A stretch of 64,000 bases of DNA, taken from assembly GCA_047967505.1 (NCBI GenBank), contig CM106541.1; one strand, given 5' to 3'. How positions within the stretch are numbered: the stretch's first letter is position 1; each line of letters starts with the position of its first letter. The notes below the pieces were generated by a model. It saw nothing but the letters and a program-made list of their open reading frames with translations, was not told the DNA's origin and did not search any database. The DNA comes from Dipteris shenzhenensis. Lineage: Eukaryota; Polypodiophyta; Polypodiopsida; Gleicheniales. This document shows positions 32,338 through 42,715 of the stretch, piece by piece. The translations under genes were made by a program, and so were the position numbers.

Positions 32338-32465
32338 GATATACGAACTTATCCACCATAGTTTTAGCTTCACGGATGAGATCTCACTCGGTTGTTGAAG
32401 GCAAAACGGCATCATCCGAAAATCTTGAACCTAGTGTTTCAGTCAACCCATACTCTTCTCTGTCA

Positions 32466-32737
32466 TTACACAACTTTTGCTATCCATTGACTTTTGCAAC
32501 CTTCCTTGATCCAATGCCAACAACTACTGCAATCTGTACTACAAGGATTCTGCCAAAGGCAGCTTTGCAAAAATACATGCATACTCAAAATCAAGAGCTC
32601 CATTGGAACAATAGCTTCACATCCGTACGCCAAACTAAATGGAGTCATTAGGCACCTTAAACGCCATGGAAAATACCCACGCAGCTGAGTGAAACTTCTA
32701 CTCCCAATCGGTTCAATTTTCATTAACTATCTCCTTC
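32466..32737 (-). pseudogene. int: GYP-2 integrase C-terminal part
   Basis: Minus-strand frames give KILKEIVNEN, then a segment like TDWE.KFHSA, and MTPFSLAYGCEAIVPMELL. This is the conserved end of the gypsy integrase (usually TPF.LVYG.EAV.P.E). It is the third piece of one integrase gene split by LINE-1 and LINE-2; the core is 39579-39983 and the zinc domain 42454-42594. Stops are frequent. Confidence 0.75.
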
Positions 32738-32751
32738 AAAATCTTCTATAA
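32738..32751. other. LINE-1 target duplication, left copy
   Basis: AAAATCTTCTATAA occurs here and at 39565-39578, directly after the poly(A) tail. A and T bases at the edge make the exact length uncertain by a few bases. Confidence 0.8.
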
Positions 32752-33560
32752 GCTGCCGCTCATCCCCGCTCCCTTGCTGCACCCTCTCCCTCAGCCCGTC
32801 CCTCTCTCTCCCTCTCCCTCAGCCCCTCCCTCTCCCTCAGTCGCTCCCTCCTTTCCCCTCCTCCCCTTCAGCCCGCCTCCTTCCAACCCACTTGCTCTCC
32901 TTCCCCTCTCAGCCTGCTCCCCCGCTCCCTCCCCTGCTTGCTCCTCCGTTCCCTCTCTGCCTCTCTGTCCCCTCCCTGCCTACTCTCCCACCCCCTCTCT
33001 GCCTCTCCGCTCCCTCCTTGCCTCTCAGCCCGCCCCCTGCTCCCCCGCTCCCTCTCTGCCTCTCCGTCCTCTCTCTGCCTCTCCGCCCCCTCTCTGCCTC
33101 TCCGCTCTCTCTCTGCCTGCTCCCCTGTCCCTCTCCCTACCTCTCCGCCCTCTCCCTGCCTGCTCCCCCGTCCCCGTCCCCGCCCCCGTCCCCGCCCCCG
33201 TTCCCGCCTCCCCGTCCCCTCTCTGCCTCTCAGTCCGCCCCCTCCCCTCCCTCTCCTCCCCCTTCCCTTCAGTCCCCGCTCCCGCTCCTCCCCCTCTCAG
33301 CCTGCTCCTCGCCCCCTCCCTGCTCCTCCCTCTTCTTCCTCTCCCTCTCAACCCTCCCCCTCCCTGCCCCTTAGCCAGTCCCCTTCCTGCATCTCCTTCC
33401 TCTCCCTTTCCTCTTCCTAGCCTGCCTCCTCCCTCCCTCTCAACCTGCCCCTCTCTCCTTCAGCCTCTTAGTCTCTCTCCTTTACTCCTCTCCTTCTCGT
33501 CCCTTCCTCCCGCTCTCTCCTCACCACCTTTCCCTTTTTTCTACCCCCCTTTCTCCCGCA
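32752..33560 (+). promoter_or_regulatory. LINE-1 5' untranslated region, extreme pyrimidine bias
   Basis: About 800 bases consisting almost wholly of C and T, with irregular CTCCCTCTCTGCCTCTCCGC-like words repeated many times. It lies between the target duplication and ORF1, so it is part of the element and the probable internal promoter. Long open frames on both strands here, rich in Pro, Leu and Ser or Gly, Arg and Glu, are compositional. Confidence 0.7.
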
Positions 33561-33623
33561 GATTTTTTTTGTGCGGAAGAAGCCTCCAAATTGTTAGAGT
33601 CGGCCTCCTCACCTCGATTGGCG

Positions 33624-35304
33624 ATGGATACTCCGTCAACCAATCCTACTCCACCTCCACCGGCCGCGAAAACTTGACCTTTTCTAAAGACGAGTTGCAG
33701 CAGCTCAAGAAGGATGTAGAGATTGAATGCTCTACCACGTTGCTAGCACGCATCTTTGAGTCTCACCTCTCCAGATCCCAAGCCAGAGACTGGATACTTG
33801 CGGCTCTCCCCCCATACCTCACTTCACGATTGTTAGATGTTCGTCTTCTGGGACGAGGTTTTTTCCATGTTATTTTTGACACTCCAGAGGCTGTGAGCAC
33901 TGTGCTCAAGGCTGAGTTTTTACACCTGGGACACAGGAAGATCTTTAAAGCCTTTCATATTGATTTCGACCCAGTGGAGACAGATAAGAAAATCTTTTCG
34001 CTCTTCATCAGATTCCCCGGGCTTCCCCAGGTTTACCATCGACTTCTTTCTATTATTGGGGAGCATTTTAGCGCAGTTGCTGAGATCTCACCCCTCCCTG
34101 GATTGCCATTGACTGCAGCAGAGGCAACCAAGGCTGATGGGATACCTAGAGTTAGGGTCCTTTGTAAGGATCCTAACCTCAAGATGGATCATGTTATGAT
34201 CCAACGCTCGGATGGTTTCTTTTTTCGCCAGAGTAGAGATTTCAGGCAGACAAGACCAGTGCAGGATATGCAGGACCATTGGACACTTTGCCAAGGATTG
34301 CCCCAGAAAGAAGAAAAGGCCCAAGAAGCCTTCTGGTACAGCTATCGCCCCATGGCCTCGACAGGGGGGTGGTATAGATCCAGCACTTACTCCTCGGCCT
34401 CGATACAGGTCCAGCACCTGCTCCTCGACCTTCGCATGGCGGTCCTCCTCAGGATGGTGGTGGTACAGGTCCAACACCTGCTCCTCGGCCTTGACAGGGG
34501 GTATAGGTCCAACACTTGCTTCTCGACCTCGACAGAGGGATGGTACAGGTCCAACACCTGCTCCTCGACCTTCGCATGGCGGTCCTTCTCAGGATGATGG
34601 TGGTACAGGTCCAGCACTTGCTCCTCGACCTCGACAAGGGAATGGTACAGGTCCATCACCTGCTTCTCGACCCCCCTATCTCGGGGGCACACGACGCTCT
34701 CCAGTGGGTTTCGACACGTGTGCAGATCCCTTCTTCAGTTCACAAGGGTACTTTAGTGGACTCTGCTTCACCTCGAGCTGTCCCTCCAATCTCACCTTGC
34801 ACAGTCCGAGACGCTGAAGCTTCGACCTCCTCCCCGGTTGCAGCTTCTTCCCTAGATCCAGCGGTGCCAGATGCTCTTCTTGAGACAGTAGAGGTCTCCG
34901 CGGCTGGGCAGACATAGAATAGAGAGCATTCCTTACTTCCTCCCTTGGATAGGAGGAAGGGGATGGCTTACACTATTGATCCTCTTCCCTCAGAAGGGAT
35001 CCTCCGCACTCCGGTGTCTGGCTTGCTCCACAAGAACTCGTTTTCAGTCCTGGTAGATGGTTCAGATTTTCTAGAGGAGGAGTTTGTGCCCGCTACTTTT
35101 GGAGAGCCAGTGATTGAGTTTCTTGTTGACAAGGCTTCTTCTTCAGGTGCCAGGGTTCTTTCCCCTGTTGATTTTCCGCCACTTGGTTCCATCCCTCCCT
35201 CCCTCCCTCCTCGAGCAGGTCTTTCCATGTTGAGGGGTTTGTTTCCGCCACTAGGTCGGATAAGGTATTCCACTCTACATCCTCCCGTAGATGAGGATTA
35301 TTAG
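33624..35304 (+). pseudogene. LINE-1 ORF1: DUF4283-like protein with zinc knuckle
   Basis: The likely start is ATGGATACTCCG at 33624, followed by a frameshift into the frame with LTFSKDELQQLKKDV. The DUF4283-like domain follows (LLARIFESHLSRSQARDWIL, GRGFFHVIFD, DFDPVETDKKIFSLFIRFPG). Near 34250 a frameshift leads to the CCHC knuckle CRICRTIGHFAKDC. A proline-rich tandem array follows, then a stop at 34917 and a further in-frame block to TAG at 35304. ORF1 proteins bind the element RNA. The last codons overlap the ORF2 start. Confidence 0.8.
34380..34690 (+). repeat. Minisatellite in LINE-1 ORF1
   Basis: Repeats encode GTGPTPAPRP followed by variable residues (SHGGPSQDDG or RQGN). Six or so units alternate between about 42 and 60 bases. 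All frames stay open through them because of the period. Confidence 0.85.
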
Positions 35305-36153
35305 TTGGAACATACAGGACCTAGGTAGCGTCCCACATCGCCGCCGTAGACAGCTGATCCGAAATCAGCTTCATCCAGGTGATACTGGGAGTTCCATTGA
35401 TATCTTATTTATTCAAGAGCACAAGCTGGATTCTAGAGATTGTGCCAAGTCAGACAAGTTGCTTTTTTGCCATACTTTTTGATCGCCTGCCTTGGACACC
35501 AAGGGGACACTTCTATTTCAATTTCGCAGTCGGTTCTCCCCTTAGTTGTTGGACACGGAGTCATTATTCCCTTTAGAGCTTAGTGGATTATTCTATTGAT
35601 TGGAGAGCGTAAGGTTGGTTTCCTTAACTTGTATGCCTCCAACAATAAAGGGAAACATGTCCTTATGTGGAAGACTTTTCTCTCCTGGGTCCCTATTATG
35701 GATTCATGGGTGATTGGAGGTGACTTTAACATGGTCCAGTTACCGTCAGACAATATTCAACCACAGTCCCTTCTGTTCTCTTGGTCGAACAGAAGACAAC
35801 AGATGCCTATTTATGCACGCATTGACAGATTCTATGTAGATGATTGGGCACTAGACAGAGATGGATCGGTATGCATTGCTGCTGGGGTTTCTACTTCAGA
35901 TCACTTTCCTGTTGTGCTAGCTATCTCAGAGCCTCACTTGAGAGGCCGGTCTACCAGCATCAGGATTCCAGATGCCCTTTACACAGAGGACCTTACAGAG
36001 GCAGCCCCGCAGATATGGGTTGCTCATGTCCAAGGTGGGCAACCATATCCCTCACATATAGCCGCTGCCCTTTTTGGTATTAGCGACTTCTACCGCTCAG
36101 TTGCTTATACCAGGAGACGAGATATTCTCAAACGTGAGATTGATGTTCGCTAA
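35291..36153 (+). pseudogene. LINE-1 ORF2: AP-type endonuclease domain
   Basis: ORF2 starts at ATGAGGATTATTAG, 14 bases before the end of ORF1. Catalytic signatures are SWNIQDLG (Asn), DILFIQEHKL (Glu), WVIGGDFNMV (Asp/Asn), ARIDRFYV and SDHFPVVLA (terminal Asp-His). The segment between 35480 and 35600 is frameshifted. The enzyme nicks target DNA to prime reverse transcription. A stop at 36151 splits it from the next block. Confidence 0.88.
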
Positions 36154-36196
36154 CAGTTGACAGCTTTGCAGAGGGAAGAGCAGAAACGGCCTTCAG

Positions 36197-37638
36197 ATGC
36201 TTAGATTCAGGAGCGCCTTACTGCAGCAAGGGCTCATCTGCAATTATTGCTTGAAGCAGAGTATGCCTTTTATGCACGGGAGTCCTTCTGGATTCAGATG
36301 GATGGTAGAGTCAATAAACACTTTTTCTCTACTCTTGGCCCTAGACATAGTAGAGAGAGTGTATCCCAGCTTATTGACTCACATGGGGTTTTACAGACAG
36401 AGCCTGATGATGTCTTACGCACAGCTTCAGATTTCTATGCCACTCTTCTTACTGCTGATCCTGAGACACATGATAGAGAGGATGCTAGACAGGCTATTTA
36501 GCACAGCATCCCTGTGTTGGTGAATCCGGGTATGCATGTTCTACTCGAAGCACCTTTCACCAACACAGTTCAGGACTGCACTTTCAGCCCTTCACAAGGA
36601 CAAGTATCCAAGTTCAAATGGCCTCACCCCGTCTTTTTTCATTGCATTTTAGAATATGATTGGAGACTATATTACTTCAGCCCTGCAGGCCATTTGGACT
36701 CTGGCGAGATGCCTGGGTCGCTTACAGAGGGTCTCATCCACCTTATCCCAAAAGGAGGTAGCAGAAATTTAGTGTCCCAGTGGAGCCCTATCACACTTCT
36801 GGAGACTTGTTACAAGATCCTGGCCAAGGCTATTAGCCTCCAATTGTAGCCACTTCTCCCTGATCTTATTCATGACACTCAGACGGGATTTGTGCATGGC
36901 AGAAGCATTTTTTATAACATTTTTTCTTTCTGGGAAGCTTCAGAGTGGCCCATGCAGAGTGGCCAGAATCTTGCCATTCTACTTTTGGATTTTGAAAAAG
37001 CTTATGACAGAGCAGATTGGGGTTTTTTGGAGAGCACCCTTCTACGCTTTGGCTTTACTGATGCTTGGATCAGAGGTGTTTTCTCTTTGTATAGATCAGC
37101 CCACAGCCAGGTACTTATTGGTGGGATAAGAGGTGAGAGATTTCAGATTTCGAGATCAATCCGTCAGGGAGGCCCCCTTGCTCCTTTCCTTTTTTTGTTC
37201 GTGGCCGAAGCTATGAGTATCTATGTTAGATCTCAAGCTGACATCTTTAGGCTGAGACTTCCCATCAGAAGGGAAGAGGAGCTACTTGACAGTGAGTTGG
37301 CAGATGACACAACAGTTTACTTGGATGCCACTCCACAGACGCTCACTTCTTTCAGGATAGCATTGGATTTATTTTGCTTGGCGGTAGGGGCACAGATAAA
37401 TTGGCATAAATCCAATGGCTTTTGGATCAGTGATGAGGACACTCCAGTTTGGGAGCTTGACATAGGATTCACTTGGGTTCAGAGGGATGAGCCTATCAGA
37501 TATTTGGGCTGCCAGGTCGGCTTGGATATTTCTACCACGCAGCAGTTTGCTCTCGTTTTGAAAAGCATCAGAAGAAAGCTTCTTTTTTGGAGCTCAGCCA
37601 AGCTTGATCTTGCCTCTAGAGTTGTGGTGGTCAACTAG
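36197..37638 (+). pseudogene. RT: LINE-1 ORF2: reverse transcriptase domain
   Basis: Following a linker, LIHLIPKGG and WSPITLLETCYKILAKAI mark the start of RT. Then come FVHGRSIFYNI, LLLDFEKAYDRADW (first catalytic Asp), SIRQGGPLAPFLFLF and ELADDTTVYLD (catalytic ADD). IRYLGCQVG follows in the thumb. A stop after the fingers (36847-36849) and frameshifts near 36190, 36510 and 36890 break the ORF. The usual QGCPLSP is QGGPLAP here. Confidence 0.9.
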
Positions 37639-37660
37639 GTCCTCTTGGCCATGACCTAGT

Positions 37661-39459
37661 TTGTTTGTTCATGTTGGTGCCGTTCTAGGGACTGCATCAT
37701 TCAGCTCAGAAGACCGATCATTAGCCAGGGTGGCTTGGGAGACCCTCATTCTCCCTACACAAGAAGGGGGTCTCAATATTATTGATCCAGATTTACAGTG
37801 CAGAGCTTTACCACTCAAGATGGTGGTGCGGGGACTTATGCCAAGGCAAGAACCGTGGAAGGACTTTCTTATCAGCAGCATACAGAGGTGCACACCTTCT
37901 TCAAGAGGAGACTGGATGAGCAATGTTAGATGGATCTTCACCACAGCACACCTCAGAGCACCTTCGTCCCCTCTCATGGTTGTCATTCTGAAAGCTTGGG
38001 CAAGTTTCAAAAGCACTCTTCGGAGGATTCCTCCTTCCTCTCGGGAAGAGATTGATAGGCAACCCATCATGTGGAATGACAGTATTTTAGATTATCATGG
38101 CAGACCACTGGATGCCTCTCTACATGCAGTGGTTCAGATGGAAGAGGGGACCTGCATCTTCTATGGAGTCTTGAAAAGCTTTCCGCAGGCTTCCAGAGGA
38201 GACCAAATCAAGATTGACAGGACATCTCAGAGGGAGTGCAGGGAGGATCTTGTAGATTGAGGCAGCCCTTTCAGAGGTTTGGGTAGACACATATGATATG
38301 TCAGTCACTTCCTCCACTTGGGCAGGTACTTTTTCGAGAGGCGGTATTCCGCTTCATGTTTTGGCCTTTCGAGATGCACAGGAGGATGCTTTGGTTTTTA
38401 GTGTCCAGAATGGTGGCAAATTGCTCAGGTCCACAGAGGACATCTTGCTTGAGTCTGCTTTTCAGTCTATCAGGGTTATAGGTATTTTGATGCAAGGATC
38501 AGATTCAGAGTGGTTCCTAGACCCATACCCCCGACTACTCTCCACCGGGTCTTGGAGGCTCTAGCTCTTTGGGGGAGTTCCCATCAGGTATTTGCAGTGG
38601 GATCCCGGAGAGTGGGAGTGGATTGACGCAGGGCATCGAGAGAAGAGCATCCCCTTCTTTCGTTACACGGTCAGTAATGCTAGAAGATATCAGCTCAGTA
38701 GTAGAGGTTGGAGACCTTCCAGAGTTCCTCATTGAGAGACTTGATATCACTACGGATCTACAGAGGTGCTTTTGAAGAAGACTCTGAAAATCCCACATGA
38801 ATAGAAAGATCACTATCTTCTTTTGGCTTTCTATCCATGGTGGGATTGCAGTGAACCTTTGGAGGTCCAGGTTCGGAGCCAACCCTACATGCCCTCGATG
38901 TCTTTTTGCTTCGGAGTCTATTCAGCATTACTTATGGGATTGCAGACAGGCGAGGATGATTTGGATGGAGGTAGCCAGGATTTTCAGTCACTTTGTCCAC
39001 TCCCCATTTTTTATGACATGGGGCTCAGTGGCTTGGCTTTCTCTTACAGGACCTCAGGTTTTCTATGAGAGTTGACTCCTCTCAAGCCATTTCGGTTCGA
39101 CGTCATTGGATTGAGTCTTGTTCGTTGGATGTGGTACCACACCTTCCTTTTACAGCTGTACATGCCTCTGTGGATACTTCTTGGGAGATTCTAGCAAGCA
39201 TAGCATCTTGGCATATCTGGAGAGCCAGATGCACAGAGGCTTTGGAGGATACTCAGGTTCATCCCTCACACACATTGGCTAGTATCTGGACAGACACCGT
39301 ACATACTTTGATGGCCGTATGGACGGGTATGCAGGGAGACTCCCGTGCAACCTCAGCTAGGAGGGCTTCTTTCTTCAGGGAATGGAAGGATTCTCCTTTC
39401 TTCTCTGAGACTACTACAGGGTTGAGGTGTGCCTCAGCCTTGGTTGTTTTCCACCTCAC
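37661..39459 (+). pseudogene. LINE-1 ORF2: C-terminal region with zinc finger
   Basis: VAWETLILPTQEGGLNIIDP is the conserved block after the RT. Near 38797 RKITIFFWLSIHGGI, CPRCLFASESIQHYLWDC and WMEVARIF give the zf-RVT zinc finger. Later WEILASIASWHIWRARC marks the end of ORF2. The blocks lie in different frames with stops between them. Confidence 0.85.
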
Positions 39460-39568
39460 TCTGAGGGGATTTTTTATTTATCCTTATGGTTTCATGATGT
39501 ATTCCGCTTTGAGCTTGCTCTCGCGGGTTTTTTCTCTTAATAGAAGTCTTTTTCTTGGGAAAAAAAAA
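39460..39568 (+). other. LINE-1 3' end and poly(A) tail
   Basis: The 3' region ends CTTAATAGAAGTCTTTTTCTT, GGG and nine A (39560-39568). LINE-2 ends CTTAATGAAGTACTTTTCTTGC plus A, and LINE-3 ends TTAATAGAAGTTTATTTTTGC plus A. The shared 3' word is probably the RT recognition end. Confidence 0.8.
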
Positions 39569-39578
39569 TCTTCTATAA

Positions 39579-39983
39579 AACATGGTTGGTAGAAGCAGCT
39601 TGTTCGTTTGCCGAAGGGTAATACAATATAGACTTCTTATAAACAATCATGTGTTGTTCAACCAAACTTATGATGACATAATTAAAGAAGTGTCCGCCTC
39701 AATCACTAACTAGCTGAATCGGACACACAACTGTGGTCATAATATTTTTATACAAAAGGTTTTGCCATTCAAGCTACTGAATTATCTCTGAGAGACTTGG
39801 CCTCCACCATCTTGGTATAGTAACCTATTATCACTACTATGTATCGATTGCCTATCCACTATGCGAACAGATAGAATGGCCTCACAAATCCAATCCCCAC
39901 TTTTGGAGGGGCTCAGGCGGATAAGATTACGCGGCGTCAAATCCAATACATAGGGCTCCTTTTCAACCTGTTAGGATTGTAGG
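39579..39983 (-). pseudogene. int: GYP-2 integrase catalytic core
   Basis: On the minus strand the frame gives GFVRPFY (usual DFVGPI), IGNRYIVVIIGYYTKMVEAK, SLRDNSVA, then CPIQLVSD and GGHFFNYVI. The end reads YYPSANEQAASTN (usual YYPQANGQAESTN). These are the Ty3/gypsy core blocks, with the first Asp lost, the second retained in VSD, and Glu replaced in NEQAAS. At least four stops lie in frame. LINE-2 interrupts it on the right and LINE-1 on the left. Confidence 0.85.
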
Positions 39984-39993
39984 ATACATGGAG
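39984..39993. other. LINE-2 target duplication, left copy
   Basis: ATACATGGAG recurs at 42444-42453 after the LINE-2 A-rich tail. Confidence 0.8.
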
Positions 39994-42443
39994 ATGGGTA
40001 GAGACTCACAGTGGTATCTTGATCCAGACCCTGTTCTCCTGGCTCTTGGATCTTGGAGGCTTTGGTTGTATGGAGGTTCCCCTATTAGATCCTTGCAATG
40101 GGATCCAGGGAAATGGGAGTGGATAGATGAAGGGCACCGAGAGAAGAGTATACCCTTCTTTCGTTACACGATCAGAAATGTCAGGAGATTCAAGCTCAGT
40201 TGTAGAGGTTGGAGGCCTCTAGAGCTCCTCATTGGGATACTTTTTAGATTTCTGCAGAGATGCAGAGCAGAGATGATGCTAGACAGGTTGTTTGACAGCA
40301 TATTCCTATGTTGGATCGAGGTATGAGAACCTCACTTGATGCACGCTTCACCAACATAGAGTTTAGGAATGCTCTTACTGCCCTTCATAAGGATAGTTGT
40401 CCAGGGTCATATGGACTTACACCCTCTTTTTTTATTATTTTTTCAAATTAGATTGGGGAGTACATCACCTCACTCTTGCAGGGCGTTTGGGACTCGGGTG
40501 AGATGCCGGACTCTCTCGGAGGATCTCATTCATCTTATCCCAAAAGGAGGTTGCAAAAATTTAGTGTCTCTGTCTCAGTGGAGACCGATCACCTTACTGG
40601 ACACTTTGTATAAGATCTTGGCGAAACCATCAGCCTGCGATTGCAACCCATCCTGCCAGATCTTATACATGACACGCAGACCGGCTTTGTCCATGGCAGA
40701 AGCATTTTCTATAACATATTTGGGAGGCTTCTGAGTGGGCTATGCATGAGGACCATAGAGTGACAATTCTACTCCTGGACTTCGAAAAAGCATATGACAG
40801 GGTAGATTGGGGTTTTCTAAAGGGAACCCTTCTTCCCTTTGGATTTTCAGATTTGTGGATTAGAGGGGTTTCTGCTCTTTACAAGGCAACCCATAGCCAC
40901 GTACTCGGTGGAGTCAGGGGAGACAAGTTTCAGATTTTCAGATGAGTCCGCCAAGGATGCCCTCTAGTCTCCTTTCTATTCTTATTTGTGGCTGAAGCTA
41001 TGAGCCTCTATATTAGAGCTCACGCTGATATTTTTGGGCTGAGACTTCCGTTGAGACAAGAAGAGAAGTTGCTGGACAGTGAGCTGATAGATGACACGAC
41101 TATTTTTTTGGATGCCACTCCACAGACACTCACCTCTTTCAAGACAACCTTGGATTTGTTTTGCAGAGGCTCACATTAACTAGAACAAATTCAATGGTTT
41201 TTGGATTAGTGATGAGGACACTCCAGATTGAGGTGCCTATATTGGCTTTACTTGGATTCAAAGGAGTGTCTCCGTCAAGTATCTTGGATGCCAGGTTGGG
41301 ATGGGTATTTCTCCAGCACAGCAGTTCGCTCTTGTGTTAGAGAGCATCAAGAGGAAACTCCTATTTTGGAGTTCGGTCAAACTTGACCTTGCATCTAGAG
41401 TGGTAGTTGTAAACCAAGTACTGTTAGCTAAGCCTGGTTTGTCTGCTCTTTCAGATGTGATAGCCAAAGTGGCTTGGGAGACTCTTATTCTACCCACTGA
41501 GGAAGGGGGTCTCAAAATTATTGATCCAGACTTGCAGTGTAGAGCCTTGCTCTACAAGATGGTGGTCAGAGGTTTTTGATGCCTAATCAAGAGCCATGGA
41601 AGAATTTTTTCTTACGCAGTATACAGACATGCATATCTCAGGGAGGAGATTGGATAGACATCCCTAGATGGATCTTCACGTCAGCCCATCTCAGATCTCC
41701 TACATCCTCTCTCATGGCTACCAGTGTGAGCTTGGGACAACTTCAGAAGTACTCTTCAGAGAGTTCCACACTCCTCTTGTGAAGAAATTGACAAGCAACC
41801 CGTCATGTGGAATGATTGCATACTACATGAGCATGGCAGATCACTGGGCATGTCATACTACATGCAGTGGTCTAGATGGGAGTTGAGCCCTGCATCCAGG
41901 GTGGGTGCTTGGAAGCTTTCAAGATTCTTCCAGAGGATCAAAGAGTTCGTTCAGTTAGTCACCTCAAAGGAAGTGCAGCTAGGGTGCAGCAAATAGATGC
42001 AGCCATACCAGTGGAGTGGATGGATATAGACAATTTGCCTAACTCGGAGTCCACCTGGTTAGGGGCTTTTACGAGAACCTGACATATTTGGAGAGCCAGA
42101 TGTACAAGGCTTTGGAGGCTCTCAGGTCCACCCTTCTCAAACTATGGCCAATACCTGGACAGATACTATACACACTTTGATGGCCATTTGGACAAACATA
42201 CAGGGAACCTCCCGGACTGCTATTGCTAGGAGGATTGCTTTTCTCAGAGTCTGAAAGGGTTCTTCTTTTTTCTCTAACTCCTTCAGGGATGAGGTGGTAT
42301 TTTCGACCGCCACCTAAAATTTTTGTTTGCTCATTCTGAGCTGTTTTTTCTCATGCTTTATATGATTTACTCCCGCACTTGAGCCTGCTCTGCAGTTTTT
42401 ATTCATACTTAATGAAGTACTTTTCTTGCAAAAAAAAAATAAA
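39994..42443 (+). mobile_element. LINE-2: 5'-truncated, rearranged sister of LINE-1
   Basis: The 2.45-kb element has the LINE-1 3' end, tail (42430-42443) and a 10-bp target duplication. Its first 260 bases match LINE-1 38490-38750 (the region before the zinc finger), yet the next part is RT. The same zinc-finger region is missing from its proper place near 42078. So order differs from LINE-1. Multiple stops and frameshifts. Confidence 0.85.
40369..41579 (+). pseudogene. RT: LINE-2 reverse transcriptase
   Basis: Frames give LIHLIPKGG, WRPITLLDTLYKILAK, then LLLDFEKAYDRVDWGFLKG (first Asp), VRQGCPLVSFLF and LIDDTTIFLD. The catalytic motif reads IDD, where LINE-1 has ADD. VAWETLILPTEEGGLKIIDP follows. 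Frameshifts near 40640, 40740, 40945 and 41180 break it. Confidence 0.87.
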
Positions 42444-42453
42444 ATACATGGAG

Positions 42454-42594
42454 CTGTCCTTTAATATGCATCCCATTCTTTGACAAATCTATGTGCATCC
42501 CAAAGAAAATTGAGCCACCAAAAATCCAACTTGAAACACGTTTTGAATGTAATCTCACCTGAGAAATAGCCACTACTAACTTGATGGGCCTCAA
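42454..42594 (-). pseudogene. int: GYP-2 integrase zinc-domain part
   Basis: Minus-strand reading gives IEAHQVSSGYFSGEITFKT, FWWLNFLWDAHRFVKEWDAY. This follows the gypsy HHCC domain (usually H..GGH....T......YYWP....D...V..C..C) but with His to Tyr and both Cys lost. It continues across LINE-2 into the core at 39983. Confidence 0.65.
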
Positions 42595-42715
42595 TCATCA
42601 ATACTGCCAAATTACTCAATCAGCTTATAATTTTCTATTCTCAGTTGGTTCTCTTTTCTATGCTGGCTTGAAAGAGTTTTCAATCTGCTACCCCTTGGTT
42701 TTTCAGGCTCTGAAT

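Larger units (their letters stand above)
30595..32340. repeat. Left arm of inverted repeat IR2
   Basis: This segment recurs inverted at about 42716-44692. Shared landmarks are the exon-like stretch at 30808, CAGGCAAAGTCCAAGGGAGG near 31145, the pyrimidine-rich tract, and ACAGAGTCCAAACTAAAGATG near 32305. The two arms surround a decayed gypsy integrase and two LINEs. Confidence 0.8.
32752..39568 (+). mobile_element. LINE-1: full-length non-LTR retrotransposon
   Basis: The element spans a C/T-rich 5' region, ORF1 with zinc knuckle, ORF2 with endonuclease, RT and zinc-finger, a 3' untranslated region and a tail of nine A. It is bounded by a 14-bp target duplication. Removing it brings the integrase core and C-terminal parts of GYP-2 together. 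Length is about 6.8 kb. Several stops and frameshifts show it is dead. It belongs with the plant L1-type LINEs that encode DUF4283 plus CCHC in ORF1. Confidence 0.9.

Noticed and set aside
32774-33600. Long open frames rich in Pro/Leu/Ser (and Gly/Arg/Glu on the other strand)
   Set aside because: They are produced by the C/T-only composition of the LINE-1 5' region. Open frames exist in all phases there, with no conserved motif before the DUF4283-like part.
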